From the NCBI GenBank assembly GCA_934454215.1, contig CAKSGG010000014.1:1-37165 (forward strand): a DNA stretch of 37,165 nt. The letters are read 5' to 3'. Source of the DNA: an uncultured Clostridia bacterium. Its GTDB lineage: Bacteria > Bacillota > Clostridia > UBA1381. Position 1 is the stretch's first letter, and each line of letters starts with the position of its first letter. This document shows positions 15,049 to 23,910 of this stretch, in pieces. The notes under the pieces were generated by a model that did not search any database, had not been told where the DNA came from, and worked only from the letters and a program-made list of their open reading frames with translations. The position numbers were made by a program, and so were the translations under genes.

Positions 15049-15076
15049 ATCATTTTCGTGAGTGTACGGAAATGAT
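15049..15076 (+). other. Hairpin before the cysteine-rich gene
   Basis: ATCATTTTC / GGAAATGAT pairs over nine positions with loop GTGAGTGTAC and no T run. It could affect mRNA processing or access to the RBS at about 15080. Confidence 0.35.
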
Positions 15077-15092
15077 GTGGGAGGGTGATGTT

Positions 15093-15329
15093 ATGAAATA
15101 TTGCCGATATTGTGCTTGGTGCTGTGAAGTTGATTGCGGTTATTATTGCAGTGAAAAACAACAGGTTATGACCGAAAGCAAAATCAAGCGGATTAACAGC
15201 TGCAAGGATTACGCTTACACACCTGTTGGAGATGTTATTACAGGCAAACAATACCAACCAAGACGTAAGAAAAATAAAGTTGTATACGGCGATTATCAGC
15301 CGATGAAATGTGAACAAATTGAATTATGA
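15093..15329 (+). CDS. Small cysteine-rich protein
   Basis: 78 residues from the ATG at 15093 (RBS GGGAGGG); an upstream in-frame ATG at 15072 has no RBS. Eight cysteines in the first 50 residues (CRYCAWCCEVDCGYYC and C) suggest a metal-binding knot. Function unknown. Confidence 0.7.
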   Translation: MKYCRYCAWCCEVDCGYYCSEKQQVMTESKIKRINSCKDYAYTPVGDVITGKQYQPRRKKNKVVYGDYQPMKCEQIEL

Positions 15330-15342
15330 AAGGATTAATATT

Positions 15343-16059
15343 ATGGATATAAAAGATTTTGCAAAAATGCTTGACGGCAGACGGTGTACGCATGAAATCA
15401 CATCAGATGAAGAAAAAATAGCTGCCGAAAACGAATTTGTGGTTGTATTCGGGTATTTTGTCGATAGGTGTGAGCTGCGCGGAGCGGTTCATGATGAAAT
15501 CGGCTGCTATGACGGCGGTATAATTAAAGCTAAGGGATTACCAAAACCGATAAACGCAATATGGTGTCCGGTTGATAAAGAGTGTTCATGGTCTTATGAA
15601 ACAGATATGCCACATGAGGAATTTAACATTTTTAATGGTGATAAGCTGTTTTGCGTAGGAATTGTGATTGATATTAAAGCTGCACGATTGCAAATGAATG
15701 AGCGTGAAAGATTGATTGAATTGTTATACGACTGGGGTAATAAAGAAAATGACGGAGTAAGAGCGGAAAGTATTGCCGATTATCTGCTTGAAAACGGTGT
15801 TATGGTGTTGCCGTGCAAGATAAATGACCATGTTTGGTTTATAAAATCAGCATTTTCGGTATTAGTGAAACCTCTTGAAGCAAGGATTATAGATATTCGG
15901 GGCATAAGCATTGACCATAATATTTTGTATGAGTCAATAACCTTATATAACGATTTAGCAAGAAGGTTTACAAGTAATGATATAGGTACAAAGGTATTCC
16001 TCACAAAAAAAGAAGCAGAAGCGGCATTAAAGGAAATGGAGAGTGCAAATAATGGTTAA
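15343..16059 (+). CDS. Two-part phage protein of unknown function
   Basis: 238 residues from the ATG at 15343 (RBS AAAGGA). The first half (KDFAKMLDGR... to about 110) and the second half (MNERERLIELLYDWG... onwards, with IADYLLENGVMVLPCK) each look like small proteins that stand alone in other clostridial prophages, so this may be a fusion. No enzymatic motif. Confidence 0.7.
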   Translation: MDIKDFAKMLDGRRCTHEITSDEEKIAAENEFVVVFGYFVDRCELRGAVHDEIGCYDGGIIKAKGLPKPINAIWCPVDKECSWSYETDMPHEEFNIFNGDKLFCVGIVIDIKAARLQMNERERLIELLYDWGNKENDGVRAESIADYLLENGVMVLPCKINDHVWFIKSAFSVLVKPLEARIIDIRGISIDHNILYESITLYNDLARRFTSNDIGTKVFLTKKEAEAALKEMESANNG

Positions 16060-16444
16060 CAGTTCTATTACAAGGAAATTAGAAATAGCGTTTCCGCGAA
16101 GCTTTATAAATCCATCACTTGAATTTATAGCGCATAAAAAAGCCAATGAATATTTTAGGTTGGAAGATTGCAATGATGAATTTGATGTTAAGTGCAAAGT
16201 CTTAGAATGGCTATCGAGAGGAGCATATAAGACTTGCCCGTTTAACACCGATTTAAGGAATGAGAAATTTCACAAATTTATGCTTAACGGCATAAACGTT
16301 TTTCTCGGAACAGATTTTACAGCAGATGATATAGAAATAATTTATACATATTTAGGCAATCGTTGTAACCACAAAAAAACAGTTGAATTTATTAACAGCG
16401 GCTATAATATAGCAGTATTGAAAGAAGATGAACGGAATGAATGA
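16052..16444 (+). CDS. Phage protein of unknown function
   Basis: 130 residues from the ATG at 16052 (RBS GGAGAG). Overlaps the gene before by 8 bases. The segment VLEWLSRGAYKT weakly resembles VLDWFNTPAYET in the protein at 16858, so the two may be distant paralogs. Confidence 0.65.
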   Translation: MVNSSITRKLEIAFPRSFINPSLEFIAHKKANEYFRLEDCNDEFDVKCKVLEWLSRGAYKTCPFNTDLRNEKFHKFMLNGINVFLGTDFTADDIEIIYTYLGNRCNHKKTVEFINSGYNIAVLKEDERNE

Positions 16445-16574
16445 ACACCTATTCCCTGTTGCTCTTATGCTATGCGACATCGGAGCGGCAATTATATACG
16501 GCATAAACGGAGATATTCGCAAAGTGATATATTGGATTGCGACAGCAGTTTTAAACGCTGCGGTGACATTTTAG
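16437..16574 (+). CDS. Very small membrane protein
   Basis: 45 residues, two short hydrophobic stretches (about 5-22 and 31-45). Begins inside the end of the previous gene and fills the gap up to the next RBS exactly. Weak RBS. Function unknown. Confidence 0.5.
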   Translation: MNEHLFPVALMLCDIGAAIIYGINGDIRKVIYWIATAVLNAAVTF

Positions 16575-16586
16575 GAGGGCGTACAA

Positions 16587-16865
16587 ATGACGGAAGAATT
16601 TAAAGAATGGACGGGCGAGCTTGCAATGGGGTTAAACTTCCCCGAAAACGGTGTAGTGCTTTGTACCGCTGTCAATAATGATGACACGCTGATGTTTGAT
16701 TTGTCATGCCATATTGACGGGAATATTGGTACTGTGAGCAGCATCGTTGAATTTATCGTAAAGAATTATTTAAAACCGCTTGATGATGAAACGGCAGAAA
16801 TATACGGAGGCAAACTGATAAACATAATTAAAAATAACGGAAAAGGAGAACAAACAAATGAATGA
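16587..16865 (+). CDS. Phage protein of unknown function
   Basis: 92 residues, RBS AGGAGGG. Alpha/beta; no motif recognised. Its end overlaps the next start by 8 bases. Confidence 0.65.
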   Translation: MTEEFKEWTGELAMGLNFPENGVVLCTAVNNDDTLMFDLSCHIDGNIGTVSSIVEFIVKNYLKPLDDETAEIYGGKLINIIKNNGKGEQTNE

Positions 16866-17256
16866 ACTTAACTTAAAAAATACAATACCCGTTGCGGCAT
16901 TGGAAGCGGAATATAACGGCTGTAAATTTGCCGCACAGTGTGATATGGGTAGCAGATATGACAGAGAATTGGCAAATGCAATAAAGATTGTACTGGACTG
17001 GTTTAATACTCCAGCATATGAAACAAGGTTAGACTGCTGCGGCTTTAAAGAAAACGATTCGGCAACAAACGAAGAATTAATTAAGACTATGTGTACCGAG
17101 GATTTTAATAAATTTTTGTTTAATTTTAAGACCGATGCGGTAACAAAATTTCTCATAAGCGGTGGGCTGGAAATAATGAATGTTCCCGAACAGGCTGAAT
17201 GGTTAAAATCAAGAAACAAAGAATACTTGTTTGAACTGATGAGGGGAACAGAATGA
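16858..17256 (+). CDS. Phage protein of unknown function
   Basis: 132 residues, RBS AAAGGAG. Several cysteines (C22, C28, C59, C60, C78). Possible distant paralog of the gene at 16052. Ends in an ATGA overlap. Confidence 0.65.
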   Translation: MNELNLKNTIPVAALEAEYNGCKFAAQCDMGSRYDRELANAIKIVLDWFNTPAYETRLDCCGFKENDSATNEELIKTMCTEDFNKFLFNFKTDAVTKFLISGGLEIMNVPEQAEWLKSRNKEYLFELMRGTE

Positions 17257-17762
17257 CGGACTACACAAATAAATGCGGTTCATGTATTCACTTTTGCCCG
17301 AACGGCAAGAGAAAAATCGGTAACTGTCGGTTCAAACAAGAGTTGTCGGGCAAAATATACACATACGCCGCGGGGCGAAAAGCTTGTGGAAACTATGAGG
17401 AAAACGGCTTGCGGAACGCTTCGGAATACAATGCAAAATACAATCCGACACCTATTTTAACTCATAATGACTGCGGTTATCTTGACCGGAACGGTATATG
17501 TCAGTGTGATAAAACATACATACACGTCACGCACCTCATACACTGTGCAGACGTGAAACGGTGTACCGCATACATAAACACACGGGAATTAACGAAAAAG
17601 CATAACAGGGCGGCAAATGACCGTCCTGTGACACCGCTTACACGGCGGCTGATATACAATTACTACAAAGACGGTGACAGTATATTATTAATAGCCATAT
17701 CCCTTAACAGGAGTACGGCGGTAATTGAAAGGATTTTAAAAGATGAAGGCATTATTATATAA
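17253..17762 (+). CDS. Cysteine-rich protein with C-terminal helix-turn-helix
   Basis: 169 residues. N-terminal two-thirds carry many cysteines (CGSC, C, C, C, then CGY, CQC, C, C) likely to bind zinc; the last 45 residues (LTRRLIYNYYKDGDSILLIAISLNRSTAVIERIL) read as a helix-turn-helix. Probably DNA-binding. Its end overlaps the methyltransferase gene by 20 bases, so the two may be co-translated. Confidence 0.7.
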   Translation: MTDYTNKCGSCIHFCPNGKRKIGNCRFKQELSGKIYTYAAGRKACGNYEENGLRNASEYNAKYNPTPILTHNDCGYLDRNGICQCDKTYIHVTHLIHCADVKRCTAYINTRELTKKHNRAANDRPVTPLTRRLIYNYYKDGDSILLIAISLNRSTAVIERILKDEGIII

Positions 17763-18510
17763 CGACCATTTCCAGAATTACAAACGGTACAACATACCGA
17801 AAGCACAGCTTGTAATAGCTGACATACCATATAATTTGGGTGTAAATGCATATGCATCGAATCCCGAATGGTACATAGACGGTGACAACAAAAACGGCGA
17901 AAGCAAGAAAGCAGGCAAAGCATTTTTCAGCACGGACAACAATTTCAATATTGCGGAATACTTCCATTTTTGCAACAGGCTTTTAAAGAAAGAACCCAAG
18001 GAAAAAGGGCAAGCACCCTGTATGATTATATTCTGTGCATTTGAGCAGATAGAAATGGTATTAAAATATGCAGAAAAGCACGGATTTAAGCATCATATAC
18101 CGCTTGTGTTTTGTAAGAATTATTCGGCACAGGTATTAAAGGCGAATATGAAAATAGTTGGCGCTACGGAATATGCACTTGTGTTGTATCGGGACAAGCT
18201 TCCCAAATTTCGCAACAATCATAAAATGGTTTTTAACTGGTTTGAATGGAAAAGGGATAATTCGAAAGAATATCCCAAAATCCACCCTACGCAAAAGCCT
18301 GTGTCTGTATTAAAAAGGCTGATAGAAATATTTACCGATGAGGGTGATGTCGTTATAGACCCGGTTGCAGGAAGCGGTACAACATTAAGAGCAGCGGCAG
18401 AATTGGGGCGAAATGCATACGGATTTGAAATACAGAAAGATTTTTATTCAAAAGCACAAGAGCAGATGCTGAAAAATATTAAATTATACAGGCAGGAAAG
18501 TTTGATTTGA
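17743..18510 (+). CDS. DNA methyltransferase (class beta, N4/N6)
   Basis: 255 residues. Catalytic motif IV is ADIPYN (27-30 DIPY, a known phage variant of DPPY) near the N terminus and the AdoMet motif DPVAGSGTT (206-214) follows at the C-terminal end, the beta-class order. HPTQKP precedes the AdoMet motif. It methylates adenine or cytosine amino groups, most likely protecting phage DNA from host restriction; no cognate nuclease is nearby. Target site cannot be read from the sequence. Confidence 0.9.
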   Translation: MKALLYNDHFQNYKRYNIPKAQLVIADIPYNLGVNAYASNPEWYIDGDNKNGESKKAGKAFFSTDNNFNIAEYFHFCNRLLKKEPKEKGQAPCMIIFCAFEQIEMVLKYAEKHGFKHHIPLVFCKNYSAQVLKANMKIVGATEYALVLYRDKLPKFRNNHKMVFNWFEWKRDNSKEYPKIHPTQKPVSVLKRLIEIFTDEGDVVIDPVAGSGTTLRAAAELGRNAYGFEIQKDFYSKAQEQMLKNIKLYRQESLI

Positions 18511-18526
18511 GTGTTTAGGAGGGTTT

Positions 18527-18946
18527 ATGACAGTTAAAGAATGGTTAAACAAAGGGCGAAAAATAAATATTGAATTACAACAGTTGAGAGAAGAACGCAA
18601 ACAGGCTTTGGATTTGGCTTGTAGCTGCACATCATGTCCTAACGGTGAAAAAGTACAGACAAGTACAAAAAATACATCTGACGGCAAATTTGCGGCTTAT
18701 ACGGAGTATTCGGTAATGATAGATAAAAAAGAATTTGAATTGCTTGTATATAAAAGCCGCATGCATAATCTGATTAACCGTTTGGATAACCCTACATACA
18801 GGACTTTACTTTCACTGCGGTATATTAATTGCAAGACATGGGAGCAGATTGCGGAAGATATGCACTACACAACGCGAAACGTGCATAAGATACACGGGGG
18901 AGCATTAAAGGCATTATCAACTATTACAGATGTTAAAAATTTATAA
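18527..18946 (+). CDS. Late transcription regulator, DUF1492/sigma-region-4-like
   Basis: 139 residues with a C-terminal helix-turn-helix (about 100-130, LRYINCKTWEQIAEDMHYTTRNVHKIH) like sigma factor region 4, and a helical N-terminal part with CSCTSC. DUF1492/ArpU/RinA-like proteins lie at this point, last of the early genes and before the terminase, and activate late transcription. The candidate late promoter is directly downstream. RBS AGGAGGG. Confidence 0.85.
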   Translation: MTVKEWLNKGRKINIELQQLREERKQALDLACSCTSCPNGEKVQTSTKNTSDGKFAAYTEYSVMIDKKEFELLVYKSRMHNLINRLDNPTYRTLLSLRYINCKTWEQIAEDMHYTTRNVHKIHGGALKALSTITDVKNL

Positions 18947-18956
18947 CAGGAGTTCA

Positions 18957-18986
18957 TTGTTTTTCACTATGACACTGTGATATAAT
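18957..18986 (+). promoter_or_regulatory. Candidate late promoter
   Basis: Extended -10 TGATATAAT (TATAAT at 18981-18986) with a poor -35 (TTGTTT, 18957-18962, spacer 18). CAC/GTG repeats (TCACTATGACACTGTGA) fill the spacer. A weak -35 with repeats is what an activator-dependent promoter looks like. Confidence 0.65.
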
Positions 18987-18991
18987 ATAAA

Positions 18992-19126
18992 ATGTGAAAA
19001 GGAGGAAACAAAAACAAGTTTCCTTTGCAAAAGTTAAGCAGTCTTATTCACATGTGTAATTCGTTCTTTTCTTTATATACGTTTCAAAAACAGCGTTCAC
19101 TTAAAATGGAAGTGTACGCTGTTTTT
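18992..19126 (+). ncRNA. Structured late leader RNA
   Basis: Starting at about 18993 the transcript can pair ATGTGAA (18992-18998) with TTCACAT (19047-19053) around an inner hairpin GGAAAC/GTTTCC (19004-19009 with 19018-19023), then meets an intrinsic terminator. ATGTGAAAA occurs again at 19127-19135 right after the terminator, so TTCACAT could pair with either copy. A strong AAAAGGAGG at 18997 has no start codon at the usual distance. Reads as a controlled leader or a small RNA. Confidence 0.5.
19091..19126 (+). terminator. Terminator before the terminase genes
   Basis: CAGCGTTCACTT / AAGTGTACGCTG forms a 12-position stem with one mismatch and loop AAAATGG, followed by TTTTT. It lies between the late promoter and terS, so late transcripts must pass it. 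Confidence 0.75.
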
Positions 19127-19154
19127 ATGTGAAAATGATAGGAGGTGTGGAAGT

Positions 19155-19586
19155 ATGGCAGGTAGAGGACAGCCCAAAAAATTCAAAAACGGACAGGAAT
19201 TAATAAATTTGTTCAATGATTTTTGCTGTGACATTATAGAAAAAGACTATAACCGAATACCGTCACAAACAGAATTTTGTAAATGGCTGGGGCAGAGAGA
19301 GACCGCGGCGAATCGTAAAACCATATACAACGCTTTAAATAAATACTTTCCCACTGTAAAAAAAGACTTTGAACGTCTGCAAAGTGATTTAATTGCACAA
19401 GGCGGTATGCTGGGAAAATATCAAAATACAATGTCAATCTTTGTGTTGAAAAACTGGTGCAAGTGGTCTGATAAACCTATTGATGAGACAAACAACAGCA
19501 ATGATAAAATTGCCGAAAGCATCGAAAAACTGACAGATATAATTTCACAGCCCACCAGTCCGCGAAAGGTTGAGGACTTTGAATAA
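19155..19586 (+). CDS. terS: Terminase small subunit
   Basis: 143 residues, RBS AGGAGGTG. Starts MAGRGQPKKF, the usual opening of phage DNA-packaging small subunits; the middle carries a helix-turn-helix for the packaging site and the end is a charged linker. It recognises phage DNA and hands it to the large subunit encoded next. Confidence 0.85.
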   Translation: MAGRGQPKKFKNGQELINLFNDFCCDIIEKDYNRIPSQTEFCKWLGQRETAANRKTIYNALNKYFPTVKKDFERLQSDLIAQGGMLGKYQNTMSIFVLKNWCKWSDKPIDETNNSNDKIAESIEKLTDIISQPTSPRKVEDFE

Positions 19587-20859
19587 TATAGCACCGTTAA
19601 GCAGTAATCAAAAACAGTATCTTAAAAATGCCGGAAGCAGCTGGTTTAATGTGGCAGAGGGCGGCAAAAGAGGCGGAAAGAATGTACTTAATACTCTCGC
19701 ATATTGTTTAACGCTTGAAATGCATCCTGACAGACTGCATCTCATAGCAGGTGTCAGTCAATCGACTGCAAGTATTAATATACTGGATTGCGATGGCTAC
19801 GGGCTTTTAAACTATTTTGAGGGGCGATGCCGAGAGGGGAAATTCAAGGATAAAAATTGTGTTTATGTAAGTACCGTAAAGGGCGAAAAGATTATACTTG
19901 TAGCCGGAGGCGGAAAAAACGGTGATGAACGTTACATTAAAGGTAATACATACGGGACAGCTTACATAACAGAAGCAAACGAATGCGCGGAAAGTTTTAT
20001 AAAAGAAGTATTCGACCGTACATTATCATCGAATGACCGTAAAATATTCCATGATTTAAACCCTAAACCGCCTACACACTGGTACTATTCCGAAATACTT
20101 GACTTCCATGAGCAGGCGCAGGCAAAGGATAGGAATTACGGGTATAACTACGGACATTTTACGATAGCCGACAATCTCAGCATATCGGATGAAAAACTAA
20201 AAAAAATACTTACTACCTACGAAAAAGGCACGGTGTGGTATGACAGAGATATAAAAGGCTTGCGCAGAACGGCGGAGGGTATTGTATTTCAAGACTTTGC
20301 GGAGCATACAAAGAATTATATTATTGCTTCGGACGAGCTTCCAAAAGCTTTTAAATGGGAATATGTCGGGTTTGATATAGGCGGTAACGGTTCAGCTTAT
20401 GCATTGACCTGTTCTGCTTTGGGATATGACGGAATTTTGTATATATTGCGAAGCCAAAAGAAACAGGCTCCTAATTTGCCTATGGCAGAGGTTGACACAT
20501 TTGTTTTTGACTTTATTAACGGTGTGGAGAGTGATTATAAATTGCGGATAGATTCCGTAAACTGCGACCATTCCGATGTAATTATAAATACTCTGAATGA
20601 AAAAAGGTACATATTCGGCAAGACATATAAACCACCGTTAGAGGACAGACCTTTTCTGTTTTCTTTGCTCATGGCACAGGGGAGATTTAAGCTCGTAGAG
20701 GGCGAATGTGAAGCTTTGGAAAATGAGTTGCAAAATCTGGTATATGACAGCAAACAAGAAAAGCCGATTGTGCTTGATGACGGAAGCATGCAGATTGACA
20801 CATGGGACAGTCTGACATACTCTGTTTCGAGTGAGTGGCATTATTTGAATGAGGGGTGA
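19579..20859 (+). CDS. terL: Terminase large subunit
   Basis: 426 residues from a TTG at 19579 (AAAGG nine bases upstream; overlaps terS by 8). ATPase: Walker A GGKRGGKN (28-35, ending in Asn where Ser/Thr is usual), Walker B region AYITEAN, coupling motif DLNPKPP. Nuclease: aspartates in FDIGG, IDSVNCD and IDTWDS. The motor cuts concatemers and drives DNA through the portal. No ATG with RBS exists nearby; a TTG at 19570 is less likely because AAAGG touches it. Confidence 0.93.
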   Translation: MNNIAPLSSNQKQYLKNAGSSWFNVAEGGKRGGKNVLNTLAYCLTLEMHPDRLHLIAGVSQSTASINILDCDGYGLLNYFEGRCREGKFKDKNCVYVSTVKGEKIILVAGGGKNGDERYIKGNTYGTAYITEANECAESFIKEVFDRTLSSNDRKIFHDLNPKPPTHWYYSEILDFHEQAQAKDRNYGYNYGHFTIADNLSISDEKLKKILTTYEKGTVWYDRDIKGLRRTAEGIVFQDFAEHTKNYIIASDELPKAFKWEYVGFDIGGNGSAYALTCSALGYDGILYILRSQKKQAPNLPMAEVDTFVFDFINGVESDYKLRIDSVNCDHSDVIINTLNEKRYIFGKTYKPPLEDRPFLFSLLMAQGRFKLVEGECEALENELQNLVYDSKQEKPIVLDDGSMQIDTWDSLTYSVSSEWHYLNEG

Positions 20860-20863
20860 TGAA

Positions 20864-22261
20864 TTGAAAAACTTTTTAAAAACATTCTGGTATAATTTGC
20901 TGCAAAAGCTTAACAGCAAAATTAACCAGCAATTAAACAGTTATGATGCATCAAGCGGTGAAATGACAGCAAATGACACAAATAAAATCAATTTTTTTCT
21001 TATGATTTTAAAATGTGTCTTAAATCGTGTTTTTATGGACTGCGAATTTGACGTTATATCCAACAGTATGCAAGCAGAACCGCTGAAAGCTGCAATAAAA
21101 AACATTAATGAAAACGCGTATAAAATAGGCGGCTATATGCTGGGCGGCAGTGATACACCCGATAATAAATCCGAGTGCTGGGCGGTGTTGATTGATAAGA
21201 ATTGCGGCATACATCATTTCATGAACGGCAACGAAATATGTATTACGGCAAAATCTGGTGACCATATTACGGACTGCTATATGATCTGGAATGCTGTTAA
21301 GCGTAACAATAAAGTGTACTTATTGTGCCGACAGCATACTTTAGATGATAACGGAACACTGATAATCCGCTTTTTTACTGCCGATGAAGCAGCACGTGAA
21401 ATAGATGCCGACATTCCCGAATGGGAAAACTTTTTGTATATGTTTGATGATGCGGGGGCAAGAGTACGGAAAGAGATTATAATTCCCGGAGCAAATCATA
21501 TAGGCTTTGGGAGATATAAATCCCCGGTTCTTTGTTTATCTGATGATACATACGGAAAGCCTTTAAATTTCGGATGTGGCAAGCTCGAAAGGGAAATACA
21601 GCATACACTTGATATGATACGTCTGGAATTTAAAGCGACACAGACAAAGCTATTCCCCGACTGGTCGATTGTACGCGATAAGGATAGTAAAGGCAATCCG
21701 CTGAATGCTTATGTAATGGACGAATATATATATCCCACCCAAACAAAAGCAGGAGTTAATGATACACGCAAAAGTCTGATAGATTATTTTTCCCCCGAAA
21801 TTCGTTCAAGCGCATATTTCGGATTGCTTACACAGCAGTTAGAGCAATATCAGTCATTAATGGGTGTGCAGGAGCTTATAACCCACGAGCGTACAACCAA
21901 TAACGCGACAGCTACAGAAGTACGGGCAATGAACATAAATAATATGGCTTTGGAAAAGAGTATAAGAGCAGCATTTTCAAAGGGTACCGTTGAGACATTG
22001 CAAGCAGACGGAATATATTATGGTATACGCGATGACTTATGGAGCTATGACGAGACATGGAAAGACATTTATGAGGACGAACAGCAAACCCTGCAAAATA
22101 ATATAACAATGACCGAGAGCGGCGGACAGACACAGCACGATCTGATAAAATACTGGTTTCCGACCTTAACCGATGAGCAGATAGATGAAAAGCTTGCGGA
22201 AATAAATGCAGAAAAGGAAAAAGGTACAATGAACAGTTTGGCAGAAATGCTTAACAGATAG
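20864..22261 (+). CDS. Portal protein
   Basis: 465 residues from a TTG at 20864 with GAGGGG seven bases upstream; the in-frame ATG at 20849 has no RBS. Length, position after terL and the C-terminal helical crown (QLEQYQSLMGVQELITHERTTNNATATEVRA) fit a siphovirus portal, the ring through which DNA enters. Confidence 0.9.
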   Translation: MKNFLKTFWYNLLQKLNSKINQQLNSYDASSGEMTANDTNKINFFLMILKCVLNRVFMDCEFDVISNSMQAEPLKAAIKNINENAYKIGGYMLGGSDTPDNKSECWAVLIDKNCGIHHFMNGNEICITAKSGDHITDCYMIWNAVKRNNKVYLLCRQHTLDDNGTLIIRFFTADEAAREIDADIPEWENFLYMFDDAGARVRKEIIIPGANHIGFGRYKSPVLCLSDDTYGKPLNFGCGKLEREIQHTLDMIRLEFKATQTKLFPDWSIVRDKDSKGNPLNAYVMDEYIYPTQTKAGVNDTRKSLIDYFSPEIRSSAYFGLLTQQLEQYQSLMGVQELITHERTTNNATATEVRAMNINNMALEKSIRAAFSKGTVETLQADGIYYGIRDDLWSYDETWKDIYEDEQQTLQNNITMTESGGQTQHDLIKYWFPTLTDEQIDEKLAEINAEKEKGTMNSLAEMLNR

Positions 22262-22271
22262 GGGCGGTTTT

Positions 22272-23909
22272 ATGTACAATCCCGATAAGTTAGAGGAGTA
22301 TGCGCAGAAAATATACAGCCGCTACGAATATTTTAACAATTACACCCTTGAAACAATCGCAAGGCGGATAAAGGCAACGGGGCGGTTATCAGCGGCAGAC
22401 CAACAGGCATTAAAAAATATAGCCGACATAACAGGTGATATGGACGCAATCACAAAAAAACTGGCTGAAATTACCCGAATGAGCATAGCCGATATTGAAA
22501 AAATATACACACAAGTCCTAACGGACGGCGTGAATGCATATAAGCCGCTGTATGATTTTAAAGGTATGCGGTTTGTGCCGTTTGAGCAAAACGACTTTGC
22601 ACAGCAGCTTGTGAGAAATTGGGCAATACAAACAGCGGAAACTATGCTGAACCTAAGCCGTACAAAAGCATTATGCTTTGATAAAACAGATATATATGGT
22701 AATGTAACAGGCAGCACACCGCTTGCCGGAGCTTTTGAAAATATAATATCGGAAGCAGTGCAAGCCGTATCAAGCGGTACTACGGATTTTAATACAGCAA
22801 TGTCAAAAACGGTTGAGAGATTGGGCGGCAGCGGTGTAAAGGTAAAATACGAAAGCGGTGTCAACCGCTCCCTTTCAGCTATGATACGTCAAAATATTTT
22901 ATATGGTGCAAAACAATCCGCGCAGGCATATGATGAATATATCGGCGCAAAATTAGGCTGTGATGGTTTTGAAGTGGACGCACATGCAGGGTGCAGACCA
23001 TCACATGAGTTTATGCAGGGGAAAATGTATTCATATAAAGGGGAAAAGACCGTTGACGGTGTAACATATGCAGACGGTGCCGAAGCTTTAAAAGCATTGG
23101 GTGATTATGGCTGTTTGCATTTTAAAACCGATGTTATACTGGGAGTTTCCGTTCCGGCATACTCTGATGAGGATTTGGAACAGATACACAAAGAGACAAC
23201 AGAATTAATCGAATACAACGGCAGAAAGAAAACTCTTTATGAATGGAAACAGACACAGCGGACATTCGAACGGAATATACGGACAGAACAGCAAAAGGCG
23301 AATACATTTGAAGCCGCAGGAATGCATAGAAAAGCCGCTGATTGCCGGAGTAAAGTAAAAACATACCGCAAGGTGTACGATGATATGTGCAATAAAATTT
23401 CGGGTATTGAAGCGCACCCCGAACGAATGAGAGTGTATAAAGATACCGTTGACAATTTCGGCAAAAGTGGTATAATAGATATAGGGAGCAATGAAATGTA
23501 TCGTAAAGCAAAAGATAATTATATTACACCAATGCCAAAAAAACAGTTGCATAAAATTGAAAAAGCATTTAAACGTCAAGGCGGTGTAATATTACGTAAT
23601 CAAGAAACAGACGAATATTTAAGCAGTAAAAATGCCGAAGCAATTACATATGATGCACACACTATATTGTTAAAGAGCAATCCTGGGCGTGCCAGTGTGT
23701 TTGAAGAATTGATACACGCTACGCAGTATAAAACAGGAGAGAATGACGGAAGCTATATAAGCAGATTAAAATGTGAAATCTCTGCACAGGAAAAATTGCT
23801 TTTAAACAGTAAACAATATCAGTTGACGGATAAAGAAGTCGAACAGACTAAAAAAGCTCTTACGGCATATCGAAATGAATTGAAAAATTTTAAAAAGGGA
23901 GGTAATTAA
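22272..23909 (+). CDS. Minor capsid (MuF-like) protein with C-terminal zincin-like domain
   Basis: 545 residues. Residues 1-300 are a phage minor capsid protein 2/MuF-type head protein, ending in the CRPSHEFMQGKMYSYKG and GCLH cysteine motifs. Residues 320-390 are a charged helix. The last ~137 residues (from M409) are an added domain with EELIH (E478, E479, H482) and a later E in KCEISAQE, like a zincin peptidase with Glu for the first His. MuF proteins with variable C-terminal toxin domains are known from temperate phages. A promoter and RBS lie inside the gene just before M409. The protein should enter the virion; the extra domain could act in the new host. Confidence 0.85.
   Translation: MYNPDKLEEYAQKIYSRYEYFNNYTLETIARRIKATGRLSAADQQALKNIADITGDMDAITKKLAEITRMSIADIEKIYTQVLTDGVNAYKPLYDFKGMRFVPFEQNDFAQQLVRNWAIQTAETMLNLSRTKALCFDKTDIYGNVTGSTPLAGAFENIISEAVQAVSSGTTDFNTAMSKTVERLGGSGVKVKYESGVNRSLSAMIRQNILYGAKQSAQAYDEYIGAKLGCDGFEVDAHAGCRPSHEFMQGKMYSYKGEKTVDGVTYADGAEALKALGDYGCLHFKTDVILGVSVPAYSDEDLEQIHKETTELIEYNGRKKTLYEWKQTQRTFERNIRTEQQKANTFEAAGMHRKAADCRSKVKTYRKVYDDMCNKISGIEAHPERMRVYKDTVDNFGKSGIIDIGSNEMYRKAKDNYITPMPKKQLHKIEKAFKRQGGVILRNQETDEYLSSKNAEAITYDAHTILLKSNPGRASVFEELIHATQYKTGENDGSYISRLKCEISAQEKLLLNSKQYQLTDKEVEQTKKALTAYRNELKNFKKGGN
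23449..23476 (+). promoter_or_regulatory. Perfect promoter inside the minor capsid gene
   Basis: TTGACA (23449-23454), 16-base spacer, TATAAT (23471-23476). It lies at the boundary between the head part and the C-terminal domain, and is followed within about 10 bases by GGGAG and an in-frame ATG. Confidence 0.7.
23496..23909 (+). CDS. Possible separate product: C-terminal zincin-like domain
   Basis: In-frame ATG at 23496, eight bases after GGGAG, opens a 137-residue product equal to the whole C-terminal domain. With the promoter just upstream it could be made without the head protein. EELIH is at 70-74 in this numbering. Confidence 0.5.
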   Translation: MYRKAKDNYITPMPKKQLHKIEKAFKRQGGVILRNQETDEYLSSKNAEAITYDAHTILLKSNPGRASVFEELIHATQYKTGENDGSYISRLKCEISAQEKLLLNSKQYQLTDKEVEQTKKALTAYRNELKNFKKGGN

Positions 23910-23910
23910 T

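Noticed and set aside
19025..19132. Leader peptide from TTG at 19025
   Set aside because: The frame is open for 36 codons, but the only strong RBS is 19 bases away and the sequence overlaps the terminator stem.
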